Assembly: GCA_947172415.1 (NCBI GenBank)
Contig: OX359201.1
Coordinates: 6,188,501-6,252,500 of the forward strand
Direction: 5' to 3'
Source: Chondrosia reniformis
Lineage: Eukaryota > Porifera > Demospongiae > Chondrillida > Chondrillidae
DNA: 64,000 nucleotides
Shown: positions 33,201 through 44,782 of the stretch, in pieces
Numbering within the stretch: position 1 is the first letter of the stretch
How the letters are laid out: each line of letters opens with the position of its first letter
Notes under the pieces: generated by a model
What the model was told of the DNA's origin: nothing
Database searches by the model: none
Seen by the model: the letters and a program-made list of their open reading frames with translations, nothing else
Translations under genes and position numbers: made by a program

Positions 33201-36200
33201 ATTTGAACTGTAAACAAACAACAGTTTGAACTTTGACAGGACACCATAGAGAGACATCAAGAAGATTAATCATAGCCTAATTATATTCATAACCTAGCTT
33301 AATTATATTCATAGGTTAAGGGGGAAATGATGAATTATGCAGTTACTGTAGTGTATGAATGTGTATAATATACTGACTGTGTTTTCGTTTAGGTGGTATA
33401 GGGGGAGGTGCTTCAGGATCAATGGGTCCCTGGAACATGCTGACATTGTACTCGTTAATGCGTTGGATGGCTGCTACACTCTCCTTTCTCTTCCACAGCT
33501 GAGAGGCCATTGGGTCAAGTGCATCAAAGGTACCTCCAGAATAGTGTGCCTTCATGTGTGCATCCTGGTGTGCAGATATTGGGGGAGGGGAAGTGGGCTG
33601 GTACAGAGATTGAAACAAAACCAAATGTTAAATACACAAATAAGCAACAGGAGAGGTACGTATATTACCTCGTGGAAGAAGGAGGGAGGGCATGATTGTT
33701 CCAAAGGGTTCTCCGGATAGTGTTTACTGGTCCTTTGCTTCGGAGGCAAATTTGGCGGAATATTTGGTGACTATAGATAGAAGAGTGAGCATGCTTAAAA
33801 ACACCTCAACTAAGAGTACTAAGGTTAACGCGTTGACCAAGACATACCTCAAGCATTTCAGGTTGTTTCTGCTTGTGTTTCTTTTTAGTGGGTAATGGAG
33901 GAGGAACCACATTGTTGCCTCCATCAGTTGAATTGGTGCCATTTGTAATGAGCTCATTGGAGCTGGCCTGGGAGATGCTGTGAGGGGGAGATCCCTGATT
34001 GGAGGGCACACCACTGGTTGAGGAACGAGGGCTCTGCTCAATACCGGAATCTCTGAAGGACTGTCTCTTCTCTTGTATCAAGTTTCCAATGCCGTCTGGT
34101 GTGTGAGTGAGATTCCTATCTAGGTCATCTGCTGAAGCAGAAGCTCGTATTCCAGAAACATTAATATCGGCTTGGGAAGACCGTCGTGGCTTGTTGAGGA
34201 CAACAGTGGGGGTCATTTCCCACTGGACTGAAGCGTTCCTTACTTTTAAGTTGGGTAGAGTGTTCATTGGCTTATCAGAATCCTCACCACCCACACGCCG
34301 AGATGGTCGTGTTGGGAGTGTGTTGAATTGTGACCTAGGCAACGATGTAATGCATTATGAAATCATTCTAGAAGGAGACAATTCTATATATTTTATGAAT
34401 GTGGTGATTTCATCATCAGAACTTTAACTATGTAGTCATGTGTGAAGAGTATGAGAAAATATATACAGTATGTGCAAGTAAGTGTAGACATTTTTATAGT
34501 TGTGTTTATGTATTAATGTATCTATAGTTACCGTGGCAACTTTGGTGATCCCATAGCTGCACTAGTCCCTGAACTGTTAAAATGACTAATATTGGCTTCG
34601 TTGTCTTGAACCAGCTTTATCAGGCTGTCAAGCGAGTCTATAAACTTCTTCTTCTCAAGTCTCACTTGTTCCAAGGTCTGTTGCTGGCCGCCAGGAACGG
34701 TCTGAAGGTCAACCCACTTCACAAGATTGGCCAGGGCAGAATACATGTCCTTTTCATAGCGTTCCTTAGCAACACCAAGTCTACAAAACAAATTGGTGCA
34801 GTAAAGTCTACAAAAACGTTTACTACAACTTTGGTGATTTGGAATACAAATCAGAACCTACCTAAATATGATCAGTGATAATCAATACAGAGGGGTGGGG
34901 CTGGTGAGGACTGCTAGGGGTGGGGCTGGTGAGGACTGCTAGGGGTGGGGCTGGTGAGGACTGCTAGGGTGGGGCTGGTGAGGACTGCTAGGGGTGGGGC
35001 TGGTGAGGACTGCTAGGGGTGGGGCTGGTGAGGACTGCTAGGGGTGGGGCTGGTGAGGACTACTAGGGGTGGGGCTGGTGAGGTGGACCCAGTAAAAATG
35101 TCCAGAGTCAAGGGTGTTAACTTACGATTCATCTTGCTTTAGGAGATCCAAGGGGAAGCAGTTTCTCATTTGTCTACTCATCATTTGGTCCAACAGTGCC
35201 AGTAGCTGACTCAAAGCCTGTTGTAAATCTCGATCTTCTAATGAATATGAAGAAGAGTCAAAAAGTGATACAGAAAAACATTCATTATTTTAAAATATCG
35301 GTTTAACAAGCAATAAATATGTACCCACAAGCAAAGCCTACGTACCTCTCTGAACCAGCGAGTCTGCAAATATATCTATGTTACGCTTTGTTCCCTGCAG
35401 CTGTTGTACTAGACTCTGCCCAGCCTAAAGGAACAGTTGGGCAATAAGTAATAAAATGGCTGAACTTGATTGTATATACGTACATTCAATCACATATATA
35501 TAGTACATACGTATGTACAATTCTGTAAGTGAATATAAACACATTTAATGGTTCATTTTCAACCAAACTGTGTTTACATTTGAGTAGACAAAATGGCTAA
35601 CTACACAAAGAGAAATAATCACTGACCCCAAAGTGTTTATACACATAATTCATTACTCTATGAAACATAATTGAAACATGCTACATATTTGGGAATGCTG
35701 TTAAACACAAGAAGGTGTTGATTACAAGTGGGCTGAAGAAGGTATGTATGTACTGAGATGTTAGAACTAACACTGACTGTACGTAGTTACTGTAGATGTT
35801 TTAGAAAGCAATGAAATATGTATGTGCCTGGTTACCGATTCAAACTTGTTGCTATGCAACAGTGTTAACAACTCAGTCAACTCAGATTCAAACTTGTTGC
35901 TATGCAACCTTAGTCAACTCTATACTTTCCAGATCAGTATATAAATAAAGATGGTTACGCAATTACCTGACAGTGTAACTGTGAAGCTTAAATTACATTG
36001 TAAATATTGAATTGTAATATAGTAATATAAAAATTTAATATTAAGTATCATAATATAAATTGACAATACTTATAAGTATAGTAATTGTATGTAAACAGAA
36101 TTGTATACAAACATTATAAACAGCTGGAAAGACCTTTTCCATGAGATAAACAAGGAATTTGATTCAGTAATCATTTTAAGTATTTAAGAGTAAATATCAC

Positions 36201-36896
36201 GTCACATTTAATTGAAGTACGTAGCAGGAGACATATTTACGGTGAGCAATAATTGGATAACAGATAACAATGGCTTCTAAAAGTTAAGATAATTCAATTA
36301 TACAGGTGACTGAGTGGACGTCCTGATTTCAGTTTGAAGGAATTTGGAAAATGAAGTGTGATTCAATCAGCAATTCCCAAAAAAGCAGATAATTGGTAAC
36401 AAATTTCCAATCAATTCACTCATCAATTGATCAACCGTTAACACTTCGGAATGAATGTTACATGCCTAATATTTGTAGCTACTATTACCAACAGTAGATT
36501 CGCAGTGCAATATAGTCATCTCCAGAGACCCATTTGAACTCATCAACTAATACTGCCACAGAACTGCCACACAAGAATGGTGCCAAGGTCACAGAATGAC
36601 ACAGTTATTAGGTAACTAATAAATAGATTAGGAGGAATTTGTGCAACATAGACCAGCTACAGGCCAGACATGACAGCATCGCGCTACCATAGTTGGAAGA
36701 CCTTCCTGCATTCTGCGACAGATCAGTCAAACCTACCTTCAGGCAGTTGTGCAATACTTTAAAGTAACAGTCATTACAGTATACTTACCACTTTTGGGGC
36801 GGATATAACATGTCCGGTGCTTGGGGTCGATATCTGCGGTTCAACTTGCTTCTTTCTTGTTTTCATTGTAACTGACTTTGGGAGTGTAGAGGATTT
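30213..36896 (-). CDS. RAPGEF1: RAPGEF1/C3G guanine-nucleotide exchange factor (5' end uncertain)
   Basis: Exchange factor for Rap1 and related Ras GTPases, recruited by CRK adaptors to adhesion and receptor complexes. On the minus strand, exons give an N-terminal helical region (SALANLVKWVD and LEKKKFIDSLDSLIKLVQ, 34528-34791), four proline motifs, a RasGEF N-motif region (32495-32761) and the catalytic RasGEF domain (FLEFKPDALAQQMTLLD near 31900; PCIPYMGLYLQDLTFIN across 31110-30950). It ends LSLQIKPRGGG with TAA at 30213-30215. The four motifs PPNLPPKQR, PPPLPTKKK, PPPIPPKRK and PPPLPRKRR (33730-33080) fit the CRK SH3 consensus PxxPxK, and vertebrate C3G also has four. The most upstream exon I can place is about 36793-36896, which contains an ATG at 36866; a further 5' exon may exist because that exon opens in phase 1. 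Confidence 0.88.
30493..30630 (+). mobile_element. Dispersed repeat B, copy 1
   Basis: About 135 bases that are inverted and diverged at 49262-49412. Shared strings include ccaagttctgcatacagcc, the gggggagg stretch, and tcccaaa/tttggga. Occurs in the last RAPGEF1 intron. Confidence 0.65.
31023..31061. repeat. Perfect 15-bp hairpin
   Basis: catcagcaacactac (31023-31037) is inverted at 31047-31061 with a nine-base loop, in a RAPGEF1 intron. It is too short for a classical animal pre-miRNA. Confidence 0.75.
34888..35085. repeat. 25-bp tandem repeat (about eight units)
   Basis: Unit aggggtggggctggtgagga plus ctgct, in a RAPGEF1 intron. The G-rich strand is the plus strand, opposite to transcription. 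Two units differ by one base. Confidence 0.95.
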
Positions 36897-36965
36897 ACCT
36901 AAAATAATGAGAAAATGGCGGCTGAGACATCATAAAAGGAATTGATCTAGAGTTCCTAATCTGTG

Positions 36966-37014
36966 ATATAGACATAACAGAAACACTGTAAGGGTGTTTC
37001 TGTTATGTCTATAT
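36966..37014. repeat. Perfect 21-bp hairpin with seven-base loop
   Basis: The arm starting atatagacataacagaaaca (36966-36986) is inverted exactly at 36994-37014. It could be a tiny foldback element or a structured RNA. Confidence 0.8.
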
Positions 37015-38574
37015 TTAGCACCTTCCATATAGGAGAACACTGACAAAGAAGGCTGTATTTTGCTTTCATGCATGTACCCAGTGGATAAGAAGATGAAAGA
37101 AGGGAAAAGAAGGAAGAAAAGACTCCTGTATCTTCATCCAAAGCTCTCTTCAGGTTTAGTTCCCCTATAGGCTCTTTTACAGAATAGGCATATAGCATGT
37201 AGGAAAATGGTATCTTAGATTTTTCATGTAATAACACTGTTCTAATTCTACTGCAAGATATAGACTTAACCAATTCTATTGACATTTGTACATTTGTGTA
37301 TTTGTAAGAACAAGGTATAGCAATAGGGAAATTATGACATAATAACTAGTCACTCCCTTGTCACATACATACTAGTGTATATGTGTGGCGATGTCGTGGT
37401 AATTAGACATTGATTGGTCACATAGGAGATTACATAATAGCTGTTAGGGAAGGGAGCTAATTAAATGATGTCAGTGTTTATAGCTGTGAATTTACACAAT
37501 AAATAACTATTAATGTGAGGAAACATTACTTTTCTAATAACTTGTAGTAGCTAAATGTGACAGACAATATCATAAAGACATATATGCCTCCTCATATACC
37601 AAAGTGGGCGTGGTCTTGCCATGAATGGGCGTGGCTATGACATGAGTGGGTGTAGTGGATCATGTACCTATCACAATTGAGGAAAGATAGCTATATACAC
37701 ATATCCAGTAATGCAGATGTACGTGCATACATTCCCTACGTAAACACAAGTCTTCTACTGGTCCTAAAGGTCTTTAATTGTAACAAGGATCCTAATGTTC
37801 AAAACAAACAGTCACACATGCAAGAATCACTTTTGGTCAAGTAGCTCACTATACCGGTTCAGACTGTCCCACAAAAACTGTCACTTTTAGGGAGACTTAA
37901 AGAGTAAGTGACAGTCTGACAGTGTACATATATACACATACACTACAATAAAAGGGAGTCCGATAGAAAAGGGCTTAATCCTGTGAATGACCTCGGAAAA
38001 GGCTACGTTATAACAGGAATAATCACTGAAAGTCTACTACTACTACAGCACCCAAACTGAAGCTACGCATATGTTTATTAAAACAACTGTAGAGTACTCT
38101 ACATACTGAACACCTTCCTAAATCTTGAAAGTAAAAGTTAATGCAAATACACATGACACCACTTTCACTAGCTCTTGCATGAAAGAAGCCTTAAAACCTC
38201 AACCAGCTCATTTTTCCAAATAATGACATCTTGGGAAAATGACACTACAGCCTATAGTATGTCACAAACCTGGCAGACCTAGGCACCATTTCATGACTCC
38301 TAGACTGTTGGTTAACCTAAGAACAGGGTTCACTTAACCCAAGGATAGACATTTATTGCTTTGTGGTGTTCAAGGGATTTACCAAGGGTTAGAACAGAAA
38401 TTGTGAAGGCAATTCTGTCTTTGTAGTCTCATCTGTGGAGTATCCTAACATGAATAATCTAACACACCATTCTTATTGTATGCTACATCTACTTTAGAGT
38501 TAAGGCCTATAGGGAACTAAACCTAGTGAGAGCTTTGGGTGAGGATAAACTTTCCACTTCTCTTCTTCTCCACT

Positions 38575-38620
38575 GGGCCAGACAGCTGTTTCTGGGAATT
38601 CCACCCTTCATCAGTGACCC
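38575..38620 (-). ncRNA. Hammerhead ribozyme motif, complete core
   Basis: On the minus strand: stem I GGGTCA (38620-38615), core CTGATGA, A, stem II GGG-TGGAATT-CCC, A, GAAA, stem III ACAGCTGT (self-complementary), C17, then TGGCCC (38580-38575), which pairs with GGGTCA through five Watson-Crick pairs and one G.T. Predicted cleavage lies between 38581 and 38580. All conserved core bases are present. The first stem II position is an A/A mismatch, and the same extra A follows the core in the other copies here. This is the layout of Penelope-associated small hammerheads. Confidence 0.72.
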
Positions 38621-39558
38621 TGGGAGTCTTTGTCTTCCTCTTAATGATCTATTGTGAGTCCTTGGTATATATAGTCACTTAGACCATACCATGACTTCAG
38701 TTCCCTTCTCAATCTCTCTGCTATCTCAATAAAGTGAGCCTTCAATTATAACAGGTTTTGTGTACTTTGAATGAATACCTTCAACTACGTACATACTACA
38801 TTTACCACTGACACATTAGATCATTTCTATGGGACACTTTAGGCTCTTAATCAGGTAACTCACTTGAATGAAAAATGAGAAAATGAATATATTACTCAAA
38901 TTGAACGTGTATAAGTATTGAGTTTCTATTCAAATTAACTATCTGAAGTAAGGAAATATTATTTTATCACATTCCTCAAAGGATTATTGTACAGATAATA
39001 AAAAAAACTTTATAAAACAATATTCTACATAACCCATCATATCTGATAACCTTCCAGGAGTACACTTCGAACAGATCTAATGTTCCTCTAAAAACAGATC
39101 TTTTAAATTCTCGTAACATAGTTAAGAGTTAAGTTGTCAATCTATCTCAGATATTTGAATAACAAGATCTCGACAATAAAGACTTTATAAGTAGCCAAAT
39201 CATTCAGAACATTTACGCAAATGGTATTGATCCAATTGCCTTACTAAAGAAACTAACCCGACATATTTCTGGAGGACTGATCTCTACTTTAAATTATTCC
39301 TCTGGTCTGATTCTACCATAAAGGCGTTTCCTTAAAACTTCCAACTAATGAATCTTGTTCTGGGTCAACAGTAAACACTGAACAACGAGGTCTAAAGGTA
39401 CCCCCAAGTGGGCTCACCAAATAAGGAAGTAACTATTATTCGTAATGGTCTCCATTTACAAAACGTCATTCAACGTTTAATGATGCAAATGGCAGACAAG
39501 TGCTGGCGAACGAGACCTGTGGCCCATTTCCGTATACGGCAAGTGGAAAAGGAGAGTA

Positions 39559-42312
39559 ATGTCGAAGAACCATCAAGGTGGGTTGGGTGCATAAAACTGC
39601 AGCGTGCATGAGGAATGTGGCTAAAAATAAATATTCTCCAGTAATATTTCTAACCGCTTATTTTCGATTCGTTTTAAGGCTTAACATCATGTTACCCTTG
39701 TTAAGCTATGGACCGGATACAGTTAGTCGACTTTTAGCTTACTAGACTAATTGGCTCAGAAACTGTAATACATAATCTTATGTCTCCTTTTTATGTACGG
39801 AAAGTCTATACTAGCTGTAGTAGGTTAATTGATCAAAGTATTTGGTGGTGTAGCTTTTCTTTAGAAGGTGCAACTGCCCTGTAATACCTTGTACTTTGCA
39901 TGGTAACGCCTGTTATGATAAGACAACCGCCTATATTGTTATCAACCTTTAGGTGGTAAGGCTTTTGGCCAATTGAAGGACAGCCAAGAACAACACTTGA
40001 ACGAGATAAACCAAGTGAGTCCTCGTTTGACTATTAATTTGCTAATGTGTGTGTGGTCCCAGTGTCCCAGTGTAACATCAATGTGAAAGTGCTACTGTTT
40101 GGGAATTTATACTTATTTTACAAATATGACTAAATGGAGAATTTAAACATCCCTTCATTAACAGGCTCAAGTATTGATTGTTTTATGTACAACACGAAAG
40201 TAAAAATTTGCTGTTTTCTCGTTTGTCATGTTATTTAAGTTAACTATTTTGTGATCCATGAACTTTAACTTGTTAACTTTAGATTTATATTTGCCATACT
40301 ACTGCCTGTGAACAATGTTCAGTACTTAGAAATGAGTGTTCTCAAGTCTTGTGGCCTGTTAAAACATGACTTTGATAATGATTAGATAATAATTAAAAAT
40401 AACTATTTTCAACCTCACTGAAAATAGTCTACAGTTTAAGACTTAGTTTAAATTGTTTGATATAGTACTAAATGTTGAAAGGAAAATTTAAACTCTCTCT
40501 CTCTCTATGATCCCCAAATTCAAAATTTTTTGCCAATGGCCTTTGTTAATAAATAGAATATAAAATACTCACCATTTAGTTCTTGAGGGAGATTTTCTTT
40601 CAATAAATAAATAAATTTCTACAACTATAACCTTGCCTACACTGAACTACTTTAAGAACCTTCCCGTTACAGTATTATTATATACAATACAATTAAGTAT
40701 ATATTGGGGTATGTAAGTGTCTCTTAATTTAATTAGGTTTATTAGGTTTCCTAATTAGTGAATGCTTCAAAGTTCTTCCTGAAGTAACACCTTAATTTCT
40801 GTTAAAGTTATGACCTATTATATTGACATATGGCCCATGACAAACCCAACTGTAAACGTAATCCCTTAAAAGAACAACTTAATTAGTTGGAAAGACCTCA
40901 ACCAATTATAGATTACATAAGCCTTGTAGGGTTATAAAAACTGGGTTCAAAATTAGGCATCATTATTAAGCTCACTAAATGTTTTTTTTTTCTGGAAGAT
41001 TCATCTTTAAAAATTTCGAATATTTAAAGTCAGCTGTTTAAAACCTCTTTTTGAAACAAAATTACTGATGAAGCTCCCAAAGAGGAGAGTTAGGTATAGG
41101 AATCCATATTTGTTAAGTGTGTAAATTGTAAGTAAATTGCTCTTTGAAAGACGTGTTTGGTTGGAGTCTACATGGAAATGACATATCCATTTTCCCATTT
41201 CTGTAGGGATATATAACAGGTGGAAAGTACGAAGATGTTGAAGATCTGGAGGAAAAGCTGGAAGCTTACAAGAGTGAGACATGCTTTATTTCTTCATGTA
41301 TGAATAGGTACCAGCAATTCATAAATTTATACTGTGTTTGGCTTATAACAGAGCAATTTATGGAATTTGACGAGAACAACTCAGGAGACATTGGTAGGTT
41401 GACATCAGTCAAACTGCCTTATATCTAAGCTCTCACTAGGTTTATAGTACGTAGATGTTTATCTTAGATATAATGGAATTAAAGAGAATGATGGAGAAGC
41501 TTGGTCAGGCAAAGACTCATCTTGAACTAAAGAAGATGATAGCTGAAGTGGATACAAACAACTCTGGTAATTATTGTATATTGTTTGCATACATTAATGA
41601 ACAGTTTATTTGAATATTATACAGTCGACTCCACTTACAACAAACTCGCTAATAATGAATTTTGGGTTATAACGAACGGTTGTCAAAAAAACAACTTCCT
41701 GTCCGTTGAATTCCTTCTGTTTATACTGAACACACTTTCCATTATAACGAACATGTTAACTTATACATATATGTGTGAAAATGGCTGGTAATTTTAACTT
41801 TGTAAGCATTCTATAGTATTCCTACTTCATTGATAAGTGTTTTTTTGTTGCTGACCTGAGTGAATTTGAATTAACAACTATTATGGTTCTTCATAGTTAA
41901 AGTATACAAATAATATGTTACAATAATTATTATAGCCAATAGCTCAATTCCATTGTAATGTACACGTACGTAGGCACTATTCACTATCACGAGTTTCTTG
42001 ACATGATGCTAGGAAAAAAATCAACAGTACTTAAGCTGTAAGTTTATAATCAGCAAATGTCTGTTCATATTTTCACTCTATATAGGGAGAATTGTTTAAT
42101 TTGCCTGAATCTTTGGTGTCATAGCAACTTTGCCTCTGTACATTTGGTTATGTATATTTACCAAATCTTTTATGTCACCAATATACACTCATCTGCCCTA
42201 ATTATCCACAAATATTTCAATCTATAGAATTCTGATGTTTGAGGAGAAGAGGAAGGAAAGAGAAAGGCCAACCGGCCTGCCTCCAAAGAGAACTCTCGAC
42301 AGTCTTCCTTAG
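39559..42312 (+). CDS. AIF1: Allograft inflammatory factor 1 (Iba1-like EF-hand protein)
   Basis: Small calcium- and actin-binding EF-hand protein of motile and phagocytic cells. Seven exons: 39559-39577, 39953-40014, 41207-41273, 41352-41393, 41468-41566, 41974-42037, 42228-42312, closing as 145 residues, the usual family length. The N-terminus ([15 protein letters not shown]) matches the family's GGKAFG signature; the first EF-hand loop is [12 protein letters not shown] and the second DTNNSGTIHYHE; the C-terminus is [17 protein letters not shown], as in vertebrate AIF1. The short first exon was found by matching phase and the GG junction, so its start is a good but not certain call. Confidence 0.93.
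41622..41760 (+). mobile_element. Fragment resembling a pogo/Tigger-type terminal repeat
   Basis: Follows TA and begins CAGTCGACTCCACTTACAAC, with recurrent TTATAACGAAC strings, as in terminal repeats of pogo-like DNA transposons. No matching right end was found. It lies in AIF1 intron 5. Confidence 0.4.
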
Positions 42313-42649
42313 CTTAAGAGTGAAAATACTGTTTGGGACTGTTGCAATTGTATAAAGATTGAACTTGCAAATATTGTTAATATAACAATAGATTATCTAT
42401 ATCTGCAGTGTAACATTTTGAATTTGTTTACCACCACCAATTGCAATATATAATAACAAGCAAACCACAAACACAATTTTACAAATAAATTTAACTAATT
42501 TTATTAAAACCAGCATATGCACATATAAGCAAGATCTAGAAGTGTCTTATTAACTTTAAATAATTTTTGGATGGACATGTAAAATTGTATGTCTTAAAAC
42601 AATTTTCCCATCGGGAAGATAAATCGTACGTAGTAGAATAAAATTTTGG
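42313..42649. other. Convergent 3' spacer of AIF1 and the CARD-death gene
   Basis: 337 AT-rich bases with an AATAAA on the plus strand (near 42484) and a TTTATT just after it serving the minus strand, so the two 3' ends likely meet here. Confidence 0.6.
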
Positions 42650-44586
42650 TCAGTGCATTAATTGTTTTGCAAGTTCCTTTTGTCCATTTCTCTCTAAAGC
42701 TTCACACAATTCTGTCAAAGTGACATTAGGTATTCCACGATCAATTAGCATGCCAAACGAATTATGGGCACGTCTTGCCTGCTTCAACACGTTCTCATCT
42801 GCTCCAAGCTCTTCACCAATTTGAAACACCAGGGCCTTGCTGCTGTTCAATCTAGAGAGAAGACTCCTCTTGTCAAGGTTGAGTTCGCAAACCCGACTGT
42901 TCAAAAAGTTCCTTCCGTATCCCTCAAAGTTACCAGCAAACTCCATTGGCTCTTCCCTATTGAATGACTCCTCAATAGACTTAGACGACTCTTGTCTGAA
43001 CAACACTGGATCGTGAGATGGGATATTCTGTCTAAACTGTTCCATCTTATTCTGCTGGTCCTGTATAGCAGCATCTCTTGGTAGCAGCCTGCCCTCAGTC
43101 CATGGGATCTCTAGAAAAATAACACAAACATCATCAAATTTCTGCTTTTATTCAGTACAGAAAGGAACTTGGAGGGAGAGAGAGATTGATGGATGAGTGC
43201 ATGCAAATCTTCTAGACTTTGCATTACACACTTGTCAATGAAATGTACAGTGCTTAAAATAAGAATTAAATTGTCCAAGCAAATCAATTTTTGATTGGAC
43301 ATTTGCCTTTTTTGGTCGGACATCATTGTCAGCCTATCATCTAGTTTACTGGTGCTTAAAATAGCTATTATAATAAGACTACAACCAAGTTTTCTACCTA
43401 ATATGTCACTGACTTCAATTCTCATCCACCTATTATTACCAGTCCTTTTTGCATAGCTCTCTCTATTAGTAGGAAGAGTTGTTAAACTTTGTTGATGTAT
43501 TTGCTAGACAAAGCTATATTCTTAAGTCTATTAACACAAAAAGTGGCTGAAAAGATCATTACTTGTGCCTTGTAAATCACCAATTGAGTGAAACAGGGAG
43601 TGGTATGAATCGTCACATAACTGGTAGACAACTGGAACACTCTCAAGCCCTGTCGAGGCACTCGCTAAAATCCCTTGACTTTTCCTCACCTCAAATACCA
43701 CTCGTTAGTACTCACTCTTCTCGCCTAATGGCTCACTCAAAAAATTGATCGAGTATACGTAGGCGTTTCTTTTAGCGCGTACCGTACTTCCTAATAATAC
43801 AAAAAATGTCCGGACCCAATGACCGACTGAAGGTCTATTTGACCGCACCTAGCATGATTTTAATCGGACATTGTCCGATGTCCGCCTGTTACTTTAAGCA
43901 CTGAATTATGTATATCATAGATTCACTATATTAAGTCTAAGACAAAGTTCTTAATGATTAAACCAATTCAACTACAGACTGTGAAATCATCAATTGATGA
44001 TGAGGTCATATGACCATATGTGCTAGGTACATATTATAGATGTCTGTTAGAGGATTTCATTATAATTCTTCACTATTTAAATTGGACTATTGTTTCTTGT
44101 CAACTAGAACCCAGATCTCCCACCAAGACCTAGTCTATAAATCTAGCTCCAAGGTCAGCTGTATGCATGGATGTCACTACCATGTCTACACGCAACCATA
44201 AAGGCATCTTGTACTGTAATGTTGGTTCATAGGAATTCATAGTATTACCAACCTTGTTGTCGATCATTAGACGGAGACTCCACTTCTGGAGTTACATATC
44301 CACTATCCAGGCGATCTAGTTCTTCAAAGCCTTCAGGACACAATTTAGATAAAACCTGTTTCAGTACAAACAGACCGCGGGTGCCTTTGTACTTCATCAA
44401 GTCCATGAGTTTCAAGGCCTTATTATAATCGCTGAGTGGTTCAAGCAGCTCGAGATCATTTCGGGTGAGAATGTCGCCATAGTCACACATTTCTCGCACA
44501 AGTTGACCCGCTCTCGGTCCAAGTTTGACGGCTACGTTTCTTCTAGCAACAATTAGGGCTCTTTTCTGTCCATCTGACAAAGACAT
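42650..44586 (-). CDS. Two-domain death-fold adaptor (CARD plus death-like domain), CRADD/RAIDD-like
   Basis: Two exons (44253-44586 and 42650-43110, minus) close as 264 residues. The first ~95 residues form a six-helix CARD-like unit (GQLVREMCDYGDILTRNDLE, then LMDLMKYKGTRGLFVLKQVL). The last ~85 residues look like a death or death-effector fold (KALVFQIGEELGADENVLKQ, then LTELCEALERNGQKELAKQL). A polar linker joins them (KMEQFRQNIPSHDP). The order CARD then death domain is that of RAIDD/CRADD, which links initiator caspases to death-domain platforms; orthology is not shown. No enzyme domain is present. The domain calls rest on pattern and hydrophobic spacing, not on a profile search. Confidence 0.7.
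43248..43903. mobile_element. Possible hAT-type non-autonomous element
   Basis: The left end CAGTGCTTAAAATA and right end ...TTTAAGCACTG are inverted copies (11 bases), with CAGTG as in many hAT ends. A clear 8-base target duplication is not visible. Internal strings (tccgatgtccg, tcggacat) repeat. It occupies most of the CARD-death gene's intron. Confidence 0.45.
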
Positions 44587-44782
44587 TTTACAATTAGTTT
44601 CTGTAAAATCTACTTCTTAAACTCTGTTGACAGGCAGCCCTTTTAAATCCTTCTTCTCTATAGTTCCCTTTTCGAATGACGTTAACTTCCGATCACGTGA
44701 GAATTTTCTGTGAGACAATATAATGTGAACACTACACCTACGTATATACATACAGAAAGAGGATAGATCAATTGAAGCCAAG

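Larger units (their letters stand above)
36897..39558. other. Spacer or 5' intron between RAPGEF1 and AIF1
   Basis: About 2.6 kb without a convincing exon. It may hold the first RAPGEF1 exon and promoter. It contains a perfect 21-base hairpin (36966-37014) and an intact-looking hammerhead motif (38575-38620) within sequence that is probably a Penelope-like remnant. Confidence 0.55.

Noticed and set aside
41060..41100. Another hammerhead (CTGATGA with a CTCC/GGAG stem)
   Set aside because: The GAAA and stem I partners are missing; the sequence AGTTAGG follows the stem.
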